The position numbers and the translations under genes are program-made. Under the pieces are notes generated by a model. That model searched no databases and was not told the DNA's origin. It saw only the letters and a program-made list of their open reading frames with translations. From positions 372,001-436,000 of the forward strand of contig NZ_SMFP01000002.1 of assembly GCF_004348975.1 (NCBI RefSeq): a stretch of 64,000 bases of DNA. The letters are read 5' to 3'. How positions within the stretch are numbered: the stretch's first letter is position 1; each line of letters opens with the position of its first letter. Positions 18,077 through 27,847 of the stretch are shown here, in pieces. The stretch comes from Antarcticimicrobium sediminis. GTDB taxonomy: Bacteria; Pseudomonadota; Alphaproteobacteria; Rhodobacterales; Rhodobacteraceae.

Positions 18077-18200
18077 ATCTGTTGTCCGCCTAAATTGAGT
18101 TTTACGACGTGCTTTCGGGGCACGACCCATCTGGAAAAAGGGAATAGGCAAGCGGGTCGTCCGTTGCAATCGCGTTAGCGCGAACAACCCTGCGGCCCGC

Positions 18201-19415
18201 TCAGGCCGTGGCCGGCTCTGCGTGCTTGCGCAGCAATACGTCCACGCCGGGCAGGACCTTGCCCTCCATCCATTCCAGGAACGCCCCGCCAGCGGTGGAG
18301 ATATAGGTGAAACTGTCCGCCGCGCCGGCCTGATTCAGGGCCGACACCGTGTCGCCGCCGCCCGCCACACTGATCAACTGCCCGTCGCGGGTCAGATCCG
18401 CCGCCTTGCGTGCGGCGGCATTGGTGGCTGCATCGAAGGGGGCGATCTCGAACGCGCCCATCGGACCGTTCCAGATCAGCGTTTTCGCGTGCTCCAGAAC
18501 GTCGGCGATCCGCGCTACCGTCTCGGGCCCGGCATCCAGGATCATCGCATCGCTGGGGCAGGCGTTGGCGGCAACGATTTCATGCGCGGCCCCGGCCCTG
18601 AATTCGCGCGCCACCACCACGTCAGAGGGCAGCAGCACCGCGCAGCCGGTCTTGTCGGCCTTGGTCAGGATCTGGGCGGCGATATCCGACATGTCGTGTT
18701 CGCACAGCGATTTGCCCACGTCGATACCCTGCGCCGCAAGAAAGGTGTTGGCCATGCCGCCACCGATGATCAGGTGATCGACCTTTTCCACCAGATTGCC
18801 CAACAGCTCCAGCTTGCTCGAGACCTTGGCGCCGCCGACCACGGCCACCACCGGGCGTTGCGGTGTGCCAAGCGCGGCCTCCAGTGCTTCAAGCTCGGCC
18901 TGCATCAGACGGCCGGCGCAAGAGGGCAGCAAGCGCGCCAGCCCCTCGGTCGAGACATGCGCCCGATGCGCCACCGAAAAGGCATCGTTGCAATAGACAT
19001 CGGCCAGCGCCGCGATCTCGGCGGCCAGATCGGCACAGTTCTGCTCCTCGCCGGGATGGAACCGGGTGTTCTCCAGCATCAGGATGCTGTCCTGCTCCAG
19101 CGCGCTCAGCGCCGCCTCGGCGGCGGGGCCGCGACAATCGGCGCAAAACACCACCGGCGCGTCAAAGGCGGCCTCCAGCGTGGGGATAAGCGGCAGCAGC
19201 GACAGTTCCGGCTCCCGTTTGCCCTTGGGGCGACCGAAATGCGACAGCAGGATCGGCGTGCCGCCGGCGTTGCGGATATCGTTCAGGGTGGGGGCCAATC
19301 GCCGGATGCGGGTGTCGTCAGTGACCGCCCCGTTTTCGATCGGGACGTTGACATCCACCCGCACCAGCACGCGCTTGCCGCGCAAATCCATGTCGTCCAG
19401 CGTATTCCAGCCCAT
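18201..19415 (-). CDS. pgk: phosphoglycerate kinase
   Basis: Phosphoglycerate kinase catalyses reversible phosphoryl transfer between 1,3-bisphosphoglycerate and ADP. The 404 residues have the N-terminal substrate motif [12 protein letters not shown], the basic-patch motifs LSHFGRPKG and [10 protein letters not shown], and the C-terminal nucleotide site including GGAKVSSK and a GGGD motif near the end. Length matches the family. It lies upstream of the aldolase on the same strand and forms a glycolytic/gluconeogenic unit with it. Confidence 0.96.
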   Translation of the reverse strand: MGWNTLDDMDLRGKRVLVRVDVNVPIENGAVTDDTRIRRLAPTLNDIRNAGGTPILLSHFGRPKGKREPELSLLPLIPTLEAAFDAPVVFCADCRGPAAEAALSALEQDSILMLENTRFHPGEEQNCADLAAEIAALADVYCNDAFSVAHRAHVSTEGLARLLPSCAGRLMQAELEALEAALGTPQRPVVAVVGGAKVSSKLELLGNLVEKVDHLIIGGGMANTFLAAQGIDVGKSLCEHDMSDIAAQILTKADKTGCAVLLPSDVVVAREFRAGAAHEIVAANACPSDAMILDAGPETVARIADVLEHAKTLIWNGPMGAFEIAPFDAATNAAARKAADLTRDGQLISVAGGGDTVSALNQAGAADSFTYISTAGGAFLEWMEGKVLPGVDVLLRKHAEPATA

Positions 19416-19551
19416 ATCTTCACCTTGAAATCGTGCGGTCGCAATCCACCGTTGTATTTCCCCGGAATTCCGCCTCAGGTCAATGCGTCACTTGGCATTC
19501 GCGCGTCTGCGTCTTAGGTAACTGGGCAAATACAGCTAGAGGAGACGCCAA

Positions 19552-20058
19552 ATGGCCGATATCAAAGACCCCGAGAATACCATCCTGATTGAACTGAAGG
19601 ACGGCACCGTAACCATCGAACTGCTGGCCGATGTAGCCCCCAAGCACGCCGAGCGGATGAAACAGCTGGCCCGCGCCGGTGCCTATGACAACGTCTGCTT
19701 TCACCGGGTGATCGACGGCTTCATGGCCCAGACCGGCGACGTGCAGAACGGTGACATGGAAGACGGCTTTGACCTGCGCCGGGCTGGCACCGGCGGCTCC
19801 GATATGCCGGATCTTCCGGCAGAGTTTTCGAGCCTGCCGCATGACCGGGGCACGCTGGGCGCCGCGCGCAGCCAAAGCCCGAACTCGGCCAATTCGCAGT
19901 TCTTCATCAATTTCGGCGACAACCATTTCCTCAACGGGCAATACACGGTCTATGGCCGGGTCATCGACGGGATGGAACATGTGGACGCGATCACCCGGGG
20001 CGAGCCGCCGGTGGCCCCCGATCGCATGATCAGCGTCAAGGTCGCGGCCGATGCGTAA
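19552..20058 (+). CDS. ppiB: cyclophilin-type peptidyl-prolyl isomerase, cytoplasmic
   Basis: A 168-residue PpiB-like cyclophilin without a signal peptide. Active-site motifs are FHRVIDGFMAQTGD (catalytic Arg), the Ser/Asn/Gln cluster SQSPNSANSQFFI and a FLNGQYTVYGRV segment. It assists folding by isomerising Xaa-Pro bonds in the cytoplasm. A GAGGAGACGCCAA ribosome-binding site precedes the ATG. Its last 8 bases overlap a second, exported cyclophilin in another frame. Confidence 0.94.
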   Translation: MADIKDPENTILIELKDGTVTIELLADVAPKHAERMKQLARAGAYDNVCFHRVIDGFMAQTGDVQNGDMEDGFDLRRAGTGGSDMPDLPAEFSSLPHDRGTLGAARSQSPNSANSQFFINFGDNHFLNGQYTVYGRVIDGMEHVDAITRGEPPVAPDRMISVKVAADA

Positions 20059-20608
20059 GCTGGCGGGCGCAGCGGCGTTGGCCGCACTGCTGGCGGCACC
20101 GGCTTTCGCCACCGAGCTGACCATCGAGGTCGAGGGCGAGGGCGCCAATGGCACCATCGTGATCGACATGGCCGATGATGTGGCCCCGGGCCACGTGGCT
20201 CAGATCGCCGCGCTGGCAAAGGAAGGCGCCTATGACGGCGTCGTCTTTCACCGGGTGATCGACGGCTTCATGGCCCAGACCGGCGATGTGGAGTTTGGCA
20301 AGCTGGGCGGCGACATGCGCCGCGCCGGCATGGGCGGATCAGAGCGGCCGGACCTCAAGGCCGAGTTTTCGGATCTCCCGTTTGAGCGTGGCGTGGTCGG
20401 CATGGCCCGCTCGCAAAGCCCAGACAGCGCCAATTCGCAGTTCTTCATCATGTTCGCCCCCGGTCCGTTCCTGAACGGTCAATACACCGTGGTCGGCCAT
20501 GTGAGTGAAGGCATGGATGTGGTCGATGCGATCAAGCGCGGCAAGGGCCAGAACGGCGCGGTGGTCGGCCAGCCCGACGTGATGAAAAAGGTCACCGTCA
20601 GCGAGTGA
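20051..20608 (+). CDS. cyclophilin-type peptidyl-prolyl isomerase, exported
   Basis: A 185-residue PpiA-like cyclophilin. The N-terminus MRKLAGAAALAALLAAPAFA is a Sec signal peptide with cleavage after AFA. The mature enzyme repeats the motifs of its neighbour (FHRVIDGFMAQTGD, SQSPDSANSQFFIMF). It overlaps the end of the cytoplasmic gene by 8 bases. A 46-base block around FHRVIDGFMAQTGDV differs from the neighbour by one base, pointing to duplication or gene conversion. Role: proline isomerisation in the periplasm. Confidence 0.93.
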   Translation: MRKLAGAAALAALLAAPAFATELTIEVEGEGANGTIVIDMADDVAPGHVAQIAALAKEGAYDGVVFHRVIDGFMAQTGDVEFGKLGGDMRRAGMGGSERPDLKAEFSDLPFERGVVGMARSQSPDSANSQFFIMFAPGPFLNGQYTVVGHVSEGMDVVDAIKRGKGQNGAVVGQPDVMKKVTVSE

Positions 20609-20910
20609 TCTCGCTGATGGCTACGACGGCTTCAGGGGGCTGGGCGGGAGAAACCGCTCAGCCCCTTGGTCGTCGGGCCACCCTTTTCGGGATAGTTCCG
20701 ATCCCCGCGCTGGAAAACAAAACGATCCAAGACAGATCACCTCGCTGACCGAGCGGCTGCGGGCCAAGGTATGGGCCGAGGTGCGGCGGGCAATCCTGTC
20801 AATTTTCAAGCAAAAGCATCGGGAGCAGAGGCGAGCCCTGTGCAACGCCGTCTTCGCGGACCACGGGCGGGCGCATGGCGTGTGACACCGCGCTCCGCAA
20901 AGCAGGGCTC
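20609..20910. other. intergenic region without a recognised gene
   Basis: No coding sequence could be supported between the exported cyclophilin and the bactofilin terminator. An imperfect hairpin at about 20633-20667 (GGGGGCTGGGCGG with CCGCTCAGCCCC) follows the cyclophilin stop and may be its terminator. The middle part reads open in several frames but shows no start, ribosome-binding site or familiar motif. Confidence 0.5.
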
Positions 20911-20971
20911 CAAAAGAAAAGCGCCGCAGAGATCCGCGGCGCTGTAACAGGGCGAGGGGGCAAGTGCCCCC
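20911..20971 (-). terminator. terminator of the bactofilin-peptidase unit
   Basis: On the minus strand GCGCCGC pairs with GCGGCGC (20921-20942) and is followed by a T-rich run (complement of 20911-20920). A second hairpin, GGGGGC-AAGT-GCCCCC (20956-20971), lies between it and the bactofilin stop. Confidence 0.75.
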
Positions 20972-20993
20972 GCGCAGAAAAGGATATGTCGCC

Positions 20994-21515
20994 TCAGGCC
21001 TCGGGTTTCGCGGCAGGTTTCGCGGCGGCCGGCTGGCCTGCGGTCGGAGCACTGCCCTTGGGGGCGGCGGCGCGACCGGGGTTCAGCGGATCGTCCTGAC
21101 GCTGTACCGAGCCTTCGAAATGCGCACCGCTTTCGATGGCGATGGTCTTGTGGATGATGTCGCCTTCGACCCGTGCGGTCGATGTCAGACGCACCTTAAG
21201 CCCGCGCACGCGGCCCACAATGCGACCGTTGACCACCACGTCATCGGCCGAGACTTCGCCCTTGATGGTGGCGGTTTCCCCCACGGTCAGCAGGTGGGCG
21301 CGAATATCACCCTCGACGGTGCCCTCGACCTGAATGTCACCGGTGGTCTTGAGATTGCCGGTCACATGAAGATCCGAAGACAGCACCGACGCTGGCGGCT
21401 TGGCCTTGGGCGGGGTCGATTTGTAATCGCCCGGGGTCGGAGTGACCGGGGTGGCCGTGCTGGCAGAGTCGGAGGCTTTGGAACCGGGTTCGTTGATCTT
21501 GCTCTTAGAAAACAT
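20994..21515 (-). CDS. bactofilin
   Basis: A 173-residue bactofilin (CcmA/DUF583 family), a cytoskeletal protein that polymerises without nucleotide. Residues 1-45 are a Ser/Thr/Pro-rich tail and about 46-140 form the beta-helix, with repeating segments such as LHVTGNLKTTGDIQVEGTVE and DDVVVNGRIVGRV. An Ala/Pro tail closes it. Its start overlaps the end of the M23 peptidase gene by 11 bases. Bactofilins commonly scaffold M23 peptidoglycan hydrolases, so the two probably act together in cell shape. Confidence 0.93.
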   Translation of the reverse strand: MFSKSKINEPGSKASDSASTATPVTPTPGDYKSTPPKAKPPASVLSSDLHVTGNLKTTGDIQVEGTVEGDIRAHLLTVGETATIKGEVSADDVVVNGRIVGRVRGLKVRLTSTARVEGDIIHKTIAIESGAHFEGSVQRQDDPLNPGRAAAPKGSAPTAGQPAAAKPAAKPEA

Positions 21516-22944
21516 TTCTCGCAGCCTTGATGTATGTAATGGGGTTCACAGGTTTTCCGTTCACCCGGATTTCGTAGTGCAGATGGGTGCCGGTGGAGCG
21601 TCCGGTGTTACCCATATCAGCAATGTGATCCCCGCGCGAGACCCTTTGGCCCTTCTTGACGTGGATGCGCGAGGTATGGGCATATCGGGTTTCGATCCCG
21701 AACGCATGTTTGATGATGACCACCTTGCCATAGCCCGATAGCCAGCCCGCACGGGTGACGATTCCGTCGGCGGTGGAAAAGATATGGGTGCCGTGTGGTC
21801 CGGCGAAATCCGAGCCGTTGTGCATGCGCCGACCGCCGGTCTTGGGGTCGCGGCGATAGCCGAAATTACTGCTGTGGCGGACCGAGCTATGCACCGGATT
21901 TGCGAACGGCGCCTTTTGTGCCGCGATGCGATACAGGTTCAGCGTGTCCATCTGGTGCAGCAGCTTGTTGGCGCGCAGCTCGTCCGGGGTGGGTTCCTCG
22001 CCCCGTGTCGAGAACGAAATCGGTGTCAGCGGCCCGCCTTGGCCACTATAGCCGCTGCGCACCTGCTCAATGATCTGTTCGGGGGGCATCCCGGCTTGGC
22101 GGAACATCTTGTTCAGCGGCTCGACCGAGATGGCCATCGCCTCTTCCAGCTGTCGGAAAATCTGGTCGTTGCGTTCGCGCATCAACTTGATTTCATGCTC
22201 CAGCGCGTCGCGCTGTTCCAGCGCGGCATCGGCATCGGCCAGAATGCGGTCGCGGTCGCGGGCGGTATCGGCCAGCGCGGTGGTCATGAAATCCATCTGC
22301 ACCGGGATCACCGGATTTGCGGCCAGCCCGCCCCCGTTGCCATCGGCCTGTTCCCGCGCGGCGAGCGCCTTGCGCGCGGTTTCGCGGTCGCGCATCGTGT
22401 CGCGCAGGGTGGTCTGGATCACCTCGGTTCCTGTCTCCAACTCACGCCGCCGGGTTTCCGAAGCCAGAAGTTCCGATTGCATCGCCGAGATCTGGTCCAG
22501 CGCGGCGTTGAACCGGGACTGGGCGGCCAGCGCCTCTTCGGCGCGGGTGTCCCGCTCGCCCGAGATCAGGTTCAGCCGGGCCTGATAGATGCGCTGATCG
22601 CGTTTTGCCTGATCGCGGAAATTGCCGGATCCGATGCTGTCCATCAGCAGGATCGCGGTGGCGATGATCGCCCAGGCCACAATCAACCCCGCGCCGGTCG
22701 CGGCAATCAACTGGGTGCCGGGCCGCAGACGGATAAAGCGGGTATCGGCATCCGATTTCAGAAAAACGCGGCGTTCGGGAAAGGCTTTTCCCAGCACCGC
22801 ATGAACCTTGATTGCGAGGCGTGTACGCAAACCGTTGTCCTTGTTCAATCCCTGGTCCGGATTGACTGCTCGCCCCGACCCTTGGTGCGAGTGCATACCC
22901 GGCGCTCGGCTTTTGGGCAAGATCATTGACCCATCTGCCGGCAT
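21505..22944 (-). CDS. M23 family peptidoglycan metallopeptidase, membrane-anchored
   Basis: A LytM-type peptidase of up to 479 residues. A transmembrane helix lies at about residues 78-102, then a periplasmic coiled coil (about 110-290), then the M23 domain. Zinc ligands are visible: His and Asp in HNGSDFAGP and the HLHYEI motif near the C-terminus. All key residues are present, so it should be an active endopeptidase. The start is uncertain; Met codons at 22926 and 22896 are alternatives and none has a good ribosome-binding site. It is coupled to the downstream bactofilin gene. Confidence 0.9.
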   Translation of the reverse strand: MPADGSMILPKSRAPGMHSHQGSGRAVNPDQGLNKDNGLRTRLAIKVHAVLGKAFPERRVFLKSDADTRFIRLRPGTQLIAATGAGLIVAWAIIATAILLMDSIGSGNFRDQAKRDQRIYQARLNLISGERDTRAEEALAAQSRFNAALDQISAMQSELLASETRRRELETGTEVIQTTLRDTMRDRETARKALAAREQADGNGGGLAANPVIPVQMDFMTTALADTARDRDRILADADAALEQRDALEHEIKLMRERNDQIFRQLEEAMAISVEPLNKMFRQAGMPPEQIIEQVRSGYSGQGGPLTPISFSTRGEEPTPDELRANKLLHQMDTLNLYRIAAQKAPFANPVHSSVRHSSNFGYRRDPKTGGRRMHNGSDFAGPHGTHIFSTADGIVTRAGWLSGYGKVVIIKHAFGIETRYAHTSRIHVKKGQRVSRGDHIADMGNTGRSTGTHLHYEIRVNGKPVNPITYIKAARNVF

Positions 22945-22994
22945 TTATGCGCCGATTAGAGGCATTTAGGCAATAAATCGCCGAGCCCGTTAGG

Positions 22995-23828
22995 CTAGGC
23001 GCGCGGCGGGATCTCGTCGGCCAGCGGCCAGTAAAAATCCGGCGGCAGCCCGGCCTCGGCGCGCTTTTCCTCGTTGAAGGGGGGCTTCAGTGCCCCGTGA
23101 AAGTATTTGCGCACGAGGGTGTGGAACACCTCTTTCGGGTCGGAATTTTCGCGCCCGCAAAGAAAGTGGAACCATTTGGAGCCATAGGCGACATGGCCCA
23201 CCTCTTCGGCATAGATGGTTTCCAGCGCGGCGACGGCGTGGTCGATCTTTGCGTTGCGAAAGATCGTGATCATGCCCGGCGTCACGTCCAGCCCGCGCGC
23301 TTCCAGCACCATCGGCACCACCGCAAGACGTCCCATAAGATCACCAGCGGTATCCTCGGCGGCGCGCCACATGCCGGCATGGGCGGGCAGGGCGCCATAG
23401 TGGCTGCCTAATGCCTCAAGGCAATCGCACATCAGGTTGAAATGCTTGCTCTCCTCATCCGCCGCCTTGACCCAGTCGTCGTAGAATCCCAACGGCATCG
23501 GCACATGGCAGAACCGCGCGATCAGGTCCCAATGCAGGTCCACCGCGTTCAACTCGATATGCGCCACCGCATGCAACAGCGCGATGCGCCCGGTCGGGGA
23601 ACCGGGCTTGCGCTTGGGTACGTCGCGCGGCGACAGCAACTCGGGCCTGTCGGGCCGCGCCGGGTGAAGTGGCGGTGTGGCGGTGCCGATGGTGATCGGC
23701 TCCGCCCCGTCGGCGCGGGAGGAAAACCAAGCAGTGGCATGGCGGTGCGACAGCGCGGTCTTCTCGCGCCCGTCAGCGGTGCGCAGCACCTGATCGGCGC
23801 GTTGGGCAAGGGTAAGTGTCTCTGTCAT
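22995..23828 (-). CDS. DUF455 ferritin-like protein
   Basis: A 277-residue protein of the DUF455 ferritin-like superfamily. Putative diiron ligands occur in the usual spacing: Glu in HIELNAVDLHWD, ExxxH in ADEESKHFNL and ExxH in YAEEVGHVAYG. The family is linked to ferritin-like and MiaE-like hydroxylases, but its reaction is not known. It lies just downstream of bcp on the same strand (about 37 bases), suggesting co-expression with a peroxide-defence gene. Confidence 0.85.
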   Translation of the reverse strand: MTETLTLAQRADQVLRTADGREKTALSHRHATAWFSSRADGAEPITIGTATPPLHPARPDRPELLSPRDVPKRKPGSPTGRIALLHAVAHIELNAVDLHWDLIARFCHVPMPLGFYDDWVKAADEESKHFNLMCDCLEALGSHYGALPAHAGMWRAAEDTAGDLMGRLAVVPMVLEARGLDVTPGMITIFRNAKIDHAVAALETIYAEEVGHVAYGSKWFHFLCGRENSDPKEVFHTLVRKYFHGALKPPFNEEKRAEAGLPPDFYWPLADEIPPRA

Positions 23829-23865
23829 CGGGAAACTGTATGGTTCGACCGGGGAATTCCACGTT

Positions 23866-24333
23866 TCATCCGGCGACGGCCCCGGCCGCCTCCAGCACCT
23901 CTTCCACGTGACCGGCGACTTTCACCTTGCGCCAGATCCGCGCGATCTTGCCGTCCGCGTCGATCAGAAAGGTCGAGCGTTCGATGCCCATGGATTTCTT
24001 GCCATACATGTTCTTTTCCACCCAGACGCCATAGGCCGCGCAGACCGTGCCGTCCTCGTCGGACAGAAGCGGCGTGGTCAGCCCGTGTTTGGCGACGAAT
24101 TTGTCGTGTTTGGCGACCGTGTCGCGCGAGAGTCCGAACACTTGAACGCCGGCATCGGCAAAGGCTTGCAGATGCTCGGAAAAGCCGATGGATTCCTTGG
24201 TGCAGCCCGGAGTATCATCGCGCGGGTAGAAAAACAGAACAACAACACTACCGCGCAGATCCGACAGGCTGACCGTGCCGCCGCCATCGCGGGGCAGGGT
24301 GAATTCGGGGGCGGTATCGGAAATATCGGGCAT
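23866..24333 (-). CDS. bcp: thioredoxin-dependent peroxiredoxin, Bcp type
   Basis: A 155-residue peroxiredoxin that reduces hydroperoxides with thioredoxin. The peroxidatic Cys lies in DDTPGCTKES near residue 47, and the resolving region and GIERSTFLIDADGKI match the family. I start at ATG 24333 (MPDISDTAPEF), which gives the standard length. An upstream in-frame start at 24477 would add 48 residues without homology and run into the divergent gene's promoter. Confidence 0.93.
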   Translation of the reverse strand: MPDISDTAPEFTLPRDGGGTVSLSDLRGSVVVLFFYPRDDTPGCTKESIGFSEHLQAFADAGVQVFGLSRDTVAKHDKFVAKHGLTTPLLSDEDGTVCAAYGVWVEKNMYGKKSMGIERSTFLIDADGKIARIWRKVKVAGHVEEVLEAAGAVAG

Positions 24334-24456
24334 TGGGTGGCTCCACTGACATGGTTGAACAACTGGGTTCCATACTAGGCTGCCACAGGCAAGCCGAAAG
24401 CAGCGCGCGGCGGCGGTTGCGCGGCATTGGCGCTGGTTTGTGCGCAGGTTGGGGCC

Positions 24457-27400
24457 GTGACGCAAGCTGACGCGCAAAGGCGCGAGCGGCGCAGCGGGCA
24501 GGCGTTGCGCCGCGCCGGTCTATGGGCCATGCGCGTCATTGCCGTCGTGGTGCTGCTGGCCTCGCTGCTGGTGCTCCTGACGGTGAACAAACGGTTGAGC
24601 CCGCCGGACTGGCTGCGCGCCCGCGCCGAGGCCCGCATTGAGCAGGGGCTGGACGGGCTTCAGATCAAATTCGGGGATATCGAACTGGTGATCCGCGACG
24701 GGCTGCGGCCGCGGATGCATCTGCGCGACGTGGTGCTTTCCGAACCTGACGGCCGCATTCTGGCCCGGCTTTCGGATGCACAGGCCAGTCTGGCGATGCG
24801 CCCGCTGCTGCGGGGAGAGGTGCAGCCGAAGCGGATCGCGCTGAGCGGATTGTTCGCCACCCTGCGGCGCGATACCGAGGGGGCGGTCTCGCTGACGCTG
24901 GGCGATCCGACGGCCCCGGTCGGACAGGCCGCCGGGGTGCCGCAGTTGCTGGCACGTGCCGAACAGCTTTTGCAGCGGCCGCAGTTTTCCGCGCTGGTCG
25001 CGGTGGACGTGGATTCGGTGACCATGCGCTATGAGGATGCCCGCATCGGGCAGGGCTGGACGCTGGACGGCGGTCAGGTGCGGCTCAAGCGCCGCGGCGA
25101 CGACCTGGATGTCAGCGCCGACTTTGCCCTGCTCAGCGGGCGGGATTATGCCAGTTCGGTCGAGATGAATTATACCAGCCAGATCGGCGAGCCGCAGGCG
25201 GATTTCGGCGTCTCGGTTCAGGATATCGCCGCCTCGGACATCGCCGCGCAGAGCGTTGCGTTGCGTTGGTTGACGGTTTTGCGCGCGCCGATCTCGGGCG
25301 CGCTGCGCGGTGGCATCGACGCAACCGGGGCGTTGGGGCCGCTTTCGGCCACCTTGCAGATCGGCGCCGGTGCGCTGCAACCGACCGAGGCGACGCTTCC
25401 GATTCCGTTCAGCGGGGCGCGCAGCTATTTCACCTATGATCCGGTGGCGCAGACCCTGACCTTTGACGAGATGTCGGTGGACAGCGATTGGGGCGCAGGG
25501 CGCAGCGAGGGGCGCGCCTATCTCAGGGGGATCGAGAACGGGACGCTCACCGATCTGGTCGGCCAGTTCACCTTTGCCGCGACCCGTCTCAATCCTGCCG
25601 GGCTTTATGCCGAGCCGCTGCAGTTGGAGGGGGGCTCGGCCGATTTTCGTCTGGAACTGGACCCGTTTCGCCTGACGCTGGGCCAGATGCACGTGAATGA
25701 ACGCGACAGCGCCTTTGATTTTTCCGGGCAACTGACGGCGGCGGAAACCGGGTGGAAGCTGGCACTGGATGCGAAGCTGGACCAGTTGACGCCCGCGCGG
25801 CTGATGGAGCTGTGGCCCGCCGCCGTGGCGGAAAAGCCGCGTCTGTGGGTGGAACAGAATATCCTGACCGGAAAGATGCGTGATCTCGATCTGGCGCTGC
25901 GGCTGAACGAGGGTGAGAAACCCGATATCTATGCCGATCTGGAATTCGAACAGGTCAGTCTGCGCTATAATCGGTATCTGCCGCTGTTGACCGACGCGGC
26001 TGGCGTTCTGACGCTGGACCGGGGGCGGTTGGTGGCCAGCGCCGACCGAGGGATCGTCACCGCCGCAGAGGGGGGCGATCTGGATATCTCCGGCTCCTCC
26101 TTTGTCATCCCCGATATCTCGGTCAAACCGGCGACGCCGGCGGTGATCCGCCTGCGCGGGGCGGGACAGGTCACGGCGGCGATGTCGCTGCTGGCCGGGC
26201 CGCCGGTGCGGGCGTTGCGCGCCACTGATCTGCCGGTCGATCTGGCGCAGGGCCAGGTGAAGCTTGACGGGACGCTGTCGCTACCCTTGGAAAAGGGCGT
26301 GCCGTTTGAAGATATCGCCTTTCACTTTGCGGGCGAGTTGAGCGATGTCGAAAGCTCGGTTCTGGTGCCGGGGCAGACGGTGTCGGCCAGTGCGTTGCGG
26401 CTCAAGGCGGATCAAACGCAGGTTCAGATCGACGGCACCGCCCATATCGGCGCGCTGCCGGTGGTGCTGGGCTGGCGCCAGCCGATCGGACCGGGCGCCG
26501 CAAAAGGCAGCCGGGTCAAGGGGCAGGTAGAGCTATCGCAGACCCTGATTGATACGTTCGAACTCGGCCTGCCAGAGGGCAGCGTCAGTGGGCAGGGCAC
26601 CGGCAGCTTTACCCTTGATCTGGGCAGCGGGACACCGCCGGCGTTGCGTCTGAGCTCGGATCTGCGCGGGGTCGGCCTCTCGATTCCAACGCTGGGCTGG
26701 CGCAAACCGGCGGCGGGTACGGGCCGTTTCGAGCTGTCTGGCGTCTTGGGCGAAACGGCCCGGATCGAACATCTGGCGATTGATGCCGCCGGGCTCAAGG
26801 CCACCGGCAGCGTCATCAGCCGCAAGGGGGGCGGGCTCGACCGGGCGCTGTTCAGCTCGGTGCGGCTGGGCGGTTGGCTGGAGGCGGGGGTGGAGTTGAC
26901 CGGGCGCGGCAAGGCGGCCCCGGATGTGCGCATCCTGACCGGGGTTCTGGATCTGCGCCGCGCGCCGCTGGACGGCGGCGGCGAAGGCGGCGGAGCGCTC
27001 ACAGTGCGGCTGGATCGGCTGCAAGTGACCGAGGGGCTGGCGCTGCATGATTTCGCTGGCGATTTCACCACCAGCGACGGGCTACGCGGCCCCTTCACCG
27101 GCACGCTGAACGGGCAGACCCCGGTGCGTGGCCGGATCGAACCACGGGCCGGGGGCAGCGCAATCTTTGTGCAGTCGGACGATGGCGGCGGGGTGTTCCG
27201 TTCGGCCGGGATTCTCACTCAGGGCCATGGCGGCGCGTTCGAAATGACATTGTTGCCGGCAAAGGCACCGGCGCTGTTCAACGGAACGTTGCGGGTCAAG
27301 AATACCCGCGTCAAGGACGCCCCGGCAATCGCGGCGCTGTTGAACGCGGTCAGCGTAGTGGGGCTGTTGGACGAGATGTCGGGGCAGGGGATCCAGTTTT

Positions 27401-27801
27401 CCCAAGTCGAAGCGCGGTTTCGGTTGGAGCCGGATCGTCTGGTCCTGCTCGAAAGCAGCGCCACCGGCCCCTCGATCGGATTGTCGATGGATGGGCTCTA
27501 TGATCTGGAGCGCGGGGTGTTGAACATGCGCGGCGTGGTCTCGCCGGTGTATCTGATCAATGCGGTGGGCAGTATCCTGACCCGCAAGGGAGAGGGGATG
27601 ATCGGGTTCAGCTATACGCTGAAAGGACCCTCGTCCAAGCCGGTCGTGCAGGTCAACCCGTTGTCGGGGCTGGCGCCGGGGCTGTTTCGCGAGATCTTTC
27701 GCGGCGCGACGCCGACCATGCCGGGCGATGAGCCGGAGGAGCCCGACCGGACGCCGCGCCATACCAATGACCTGATCAACGGGGCCGAGGGCGGACGATG
27801 A
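24457..27801 (+). CDS. AsmA-like/YhdP-type large envelope protein
   Basis: A 1114-residue protein with one N-terminal transmembrane helix (about residues 22-45) and a long periplasmic part made of repeated beta-rich segments, typical of AsmA-like and DUF3971 proteins. YhdP, TamB and relatives form hydrophobic bridges that carry phospholipids to the outer membrane, so this is a candidate lipid-transfer protein. The C-terminal AsmA-like region ([19 protein letters not shown]) is well conserved. I prefer GTG 24457 as the start; TTG 24427 is in frame but less likely. Confidence 0.85.
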   Translation: MTQADAQRRERRSGQALRRAGLWAMRVIAVVVLLASLLVLLTVNKRLSPPDWLRARAEARIEQGLDGLQIKFGDIELVIRDGLRPRMHLRDVVLSEPDGRILARLSDAQASLAMRPLLRGEVQPKRIALSGLFATLRRDTEGAVSLTLGDPTAPVGQAAGVPQLLARAEQLLQRPQFSALVAVDVDSVTMRYEDARIGQGWTLDGGQVRLKRRGDDLDVSADFALLSGRDYASSVEMNYTSQIGEPQADFGVSVQDIAASDIAAQSVALRWLTVLRAPISGALRGGIDATGALGPLSATLQIGAGALQPTEATLPIPFSGARSYFTYDPVAQTLTFDEMSVDSDWGAGRSEGRAYLRGIENGTLTDLVGQFTFAATRLNPAGLYAEPLQLEGGSADFRLELDPFRLTLGQMHVNERDSAFDFSGQLTAAETGWKLALDAKLDQLTPARLMELWPAAVAEKPRLWVEQNILTGKMRDLDLALRLNEGEKPDIYADLEFEQVSLRYNRYLPLLTDAAGVLTLDRGRLVASADRGIVTAAEGGDLDISGSSFVIPDISVKPATPAVIRLRGAGQVTAAMSLLAGPPVRALRATDLPVDLAQGQVKLDGTLSLPLEKGVPFEDIAFHFAGELSDVESSVLVPGQTVSASALRLKADQTQVQIDGTAHIGALPVVLGWRQPIGPGAAKGSRVKGQVELSQTLIDTFELGLPEGSVSGQGTGSFTLDLGSGTPPALRLSSDLRGVGLSIPTLGWRKPAAGTGRFELSGVLGETARIEHLAIDAAGLKATGSVISRKGGGLDRALFSSVRLGGWLEAGVELTGRGKAAPDVRILTGVLDLRRAPLDGGGEGGGALTVRLDRLQVTEGLALHDFAGDFTTSDGLRGPFTGTLNGQTPVRGRIEPRAGGSAIFVQSDDGGGVFRSAGILTQGHGGAFEMTLLPAKAPALFNGTLRVKNTRVKDAPAIAALLNAVSVVGLLDEMSGQGIQFSQVEARFRLEPDRLVLLESSATGPSIGLSMDGLYDLERGVLNMRGVVSPVYLINAVGSILTRKGEGMIGFSYTLKGPSSKPVVQVNPLSGLAPGLFREIFRGATPTMPGDEPEEPDRTPRHTNDLINGAEGGR

Positions 27802-27847
27802 GCACAGGGCATGGTCAAACCCGTTGCACCGTCCTATAGCGCAGGCC

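Noticed and set aside
24427-24456. TTG start for the AsmA-like protein
   Set aside because: The ten extra residues add nothing and a GTG with better context lies at 24457.
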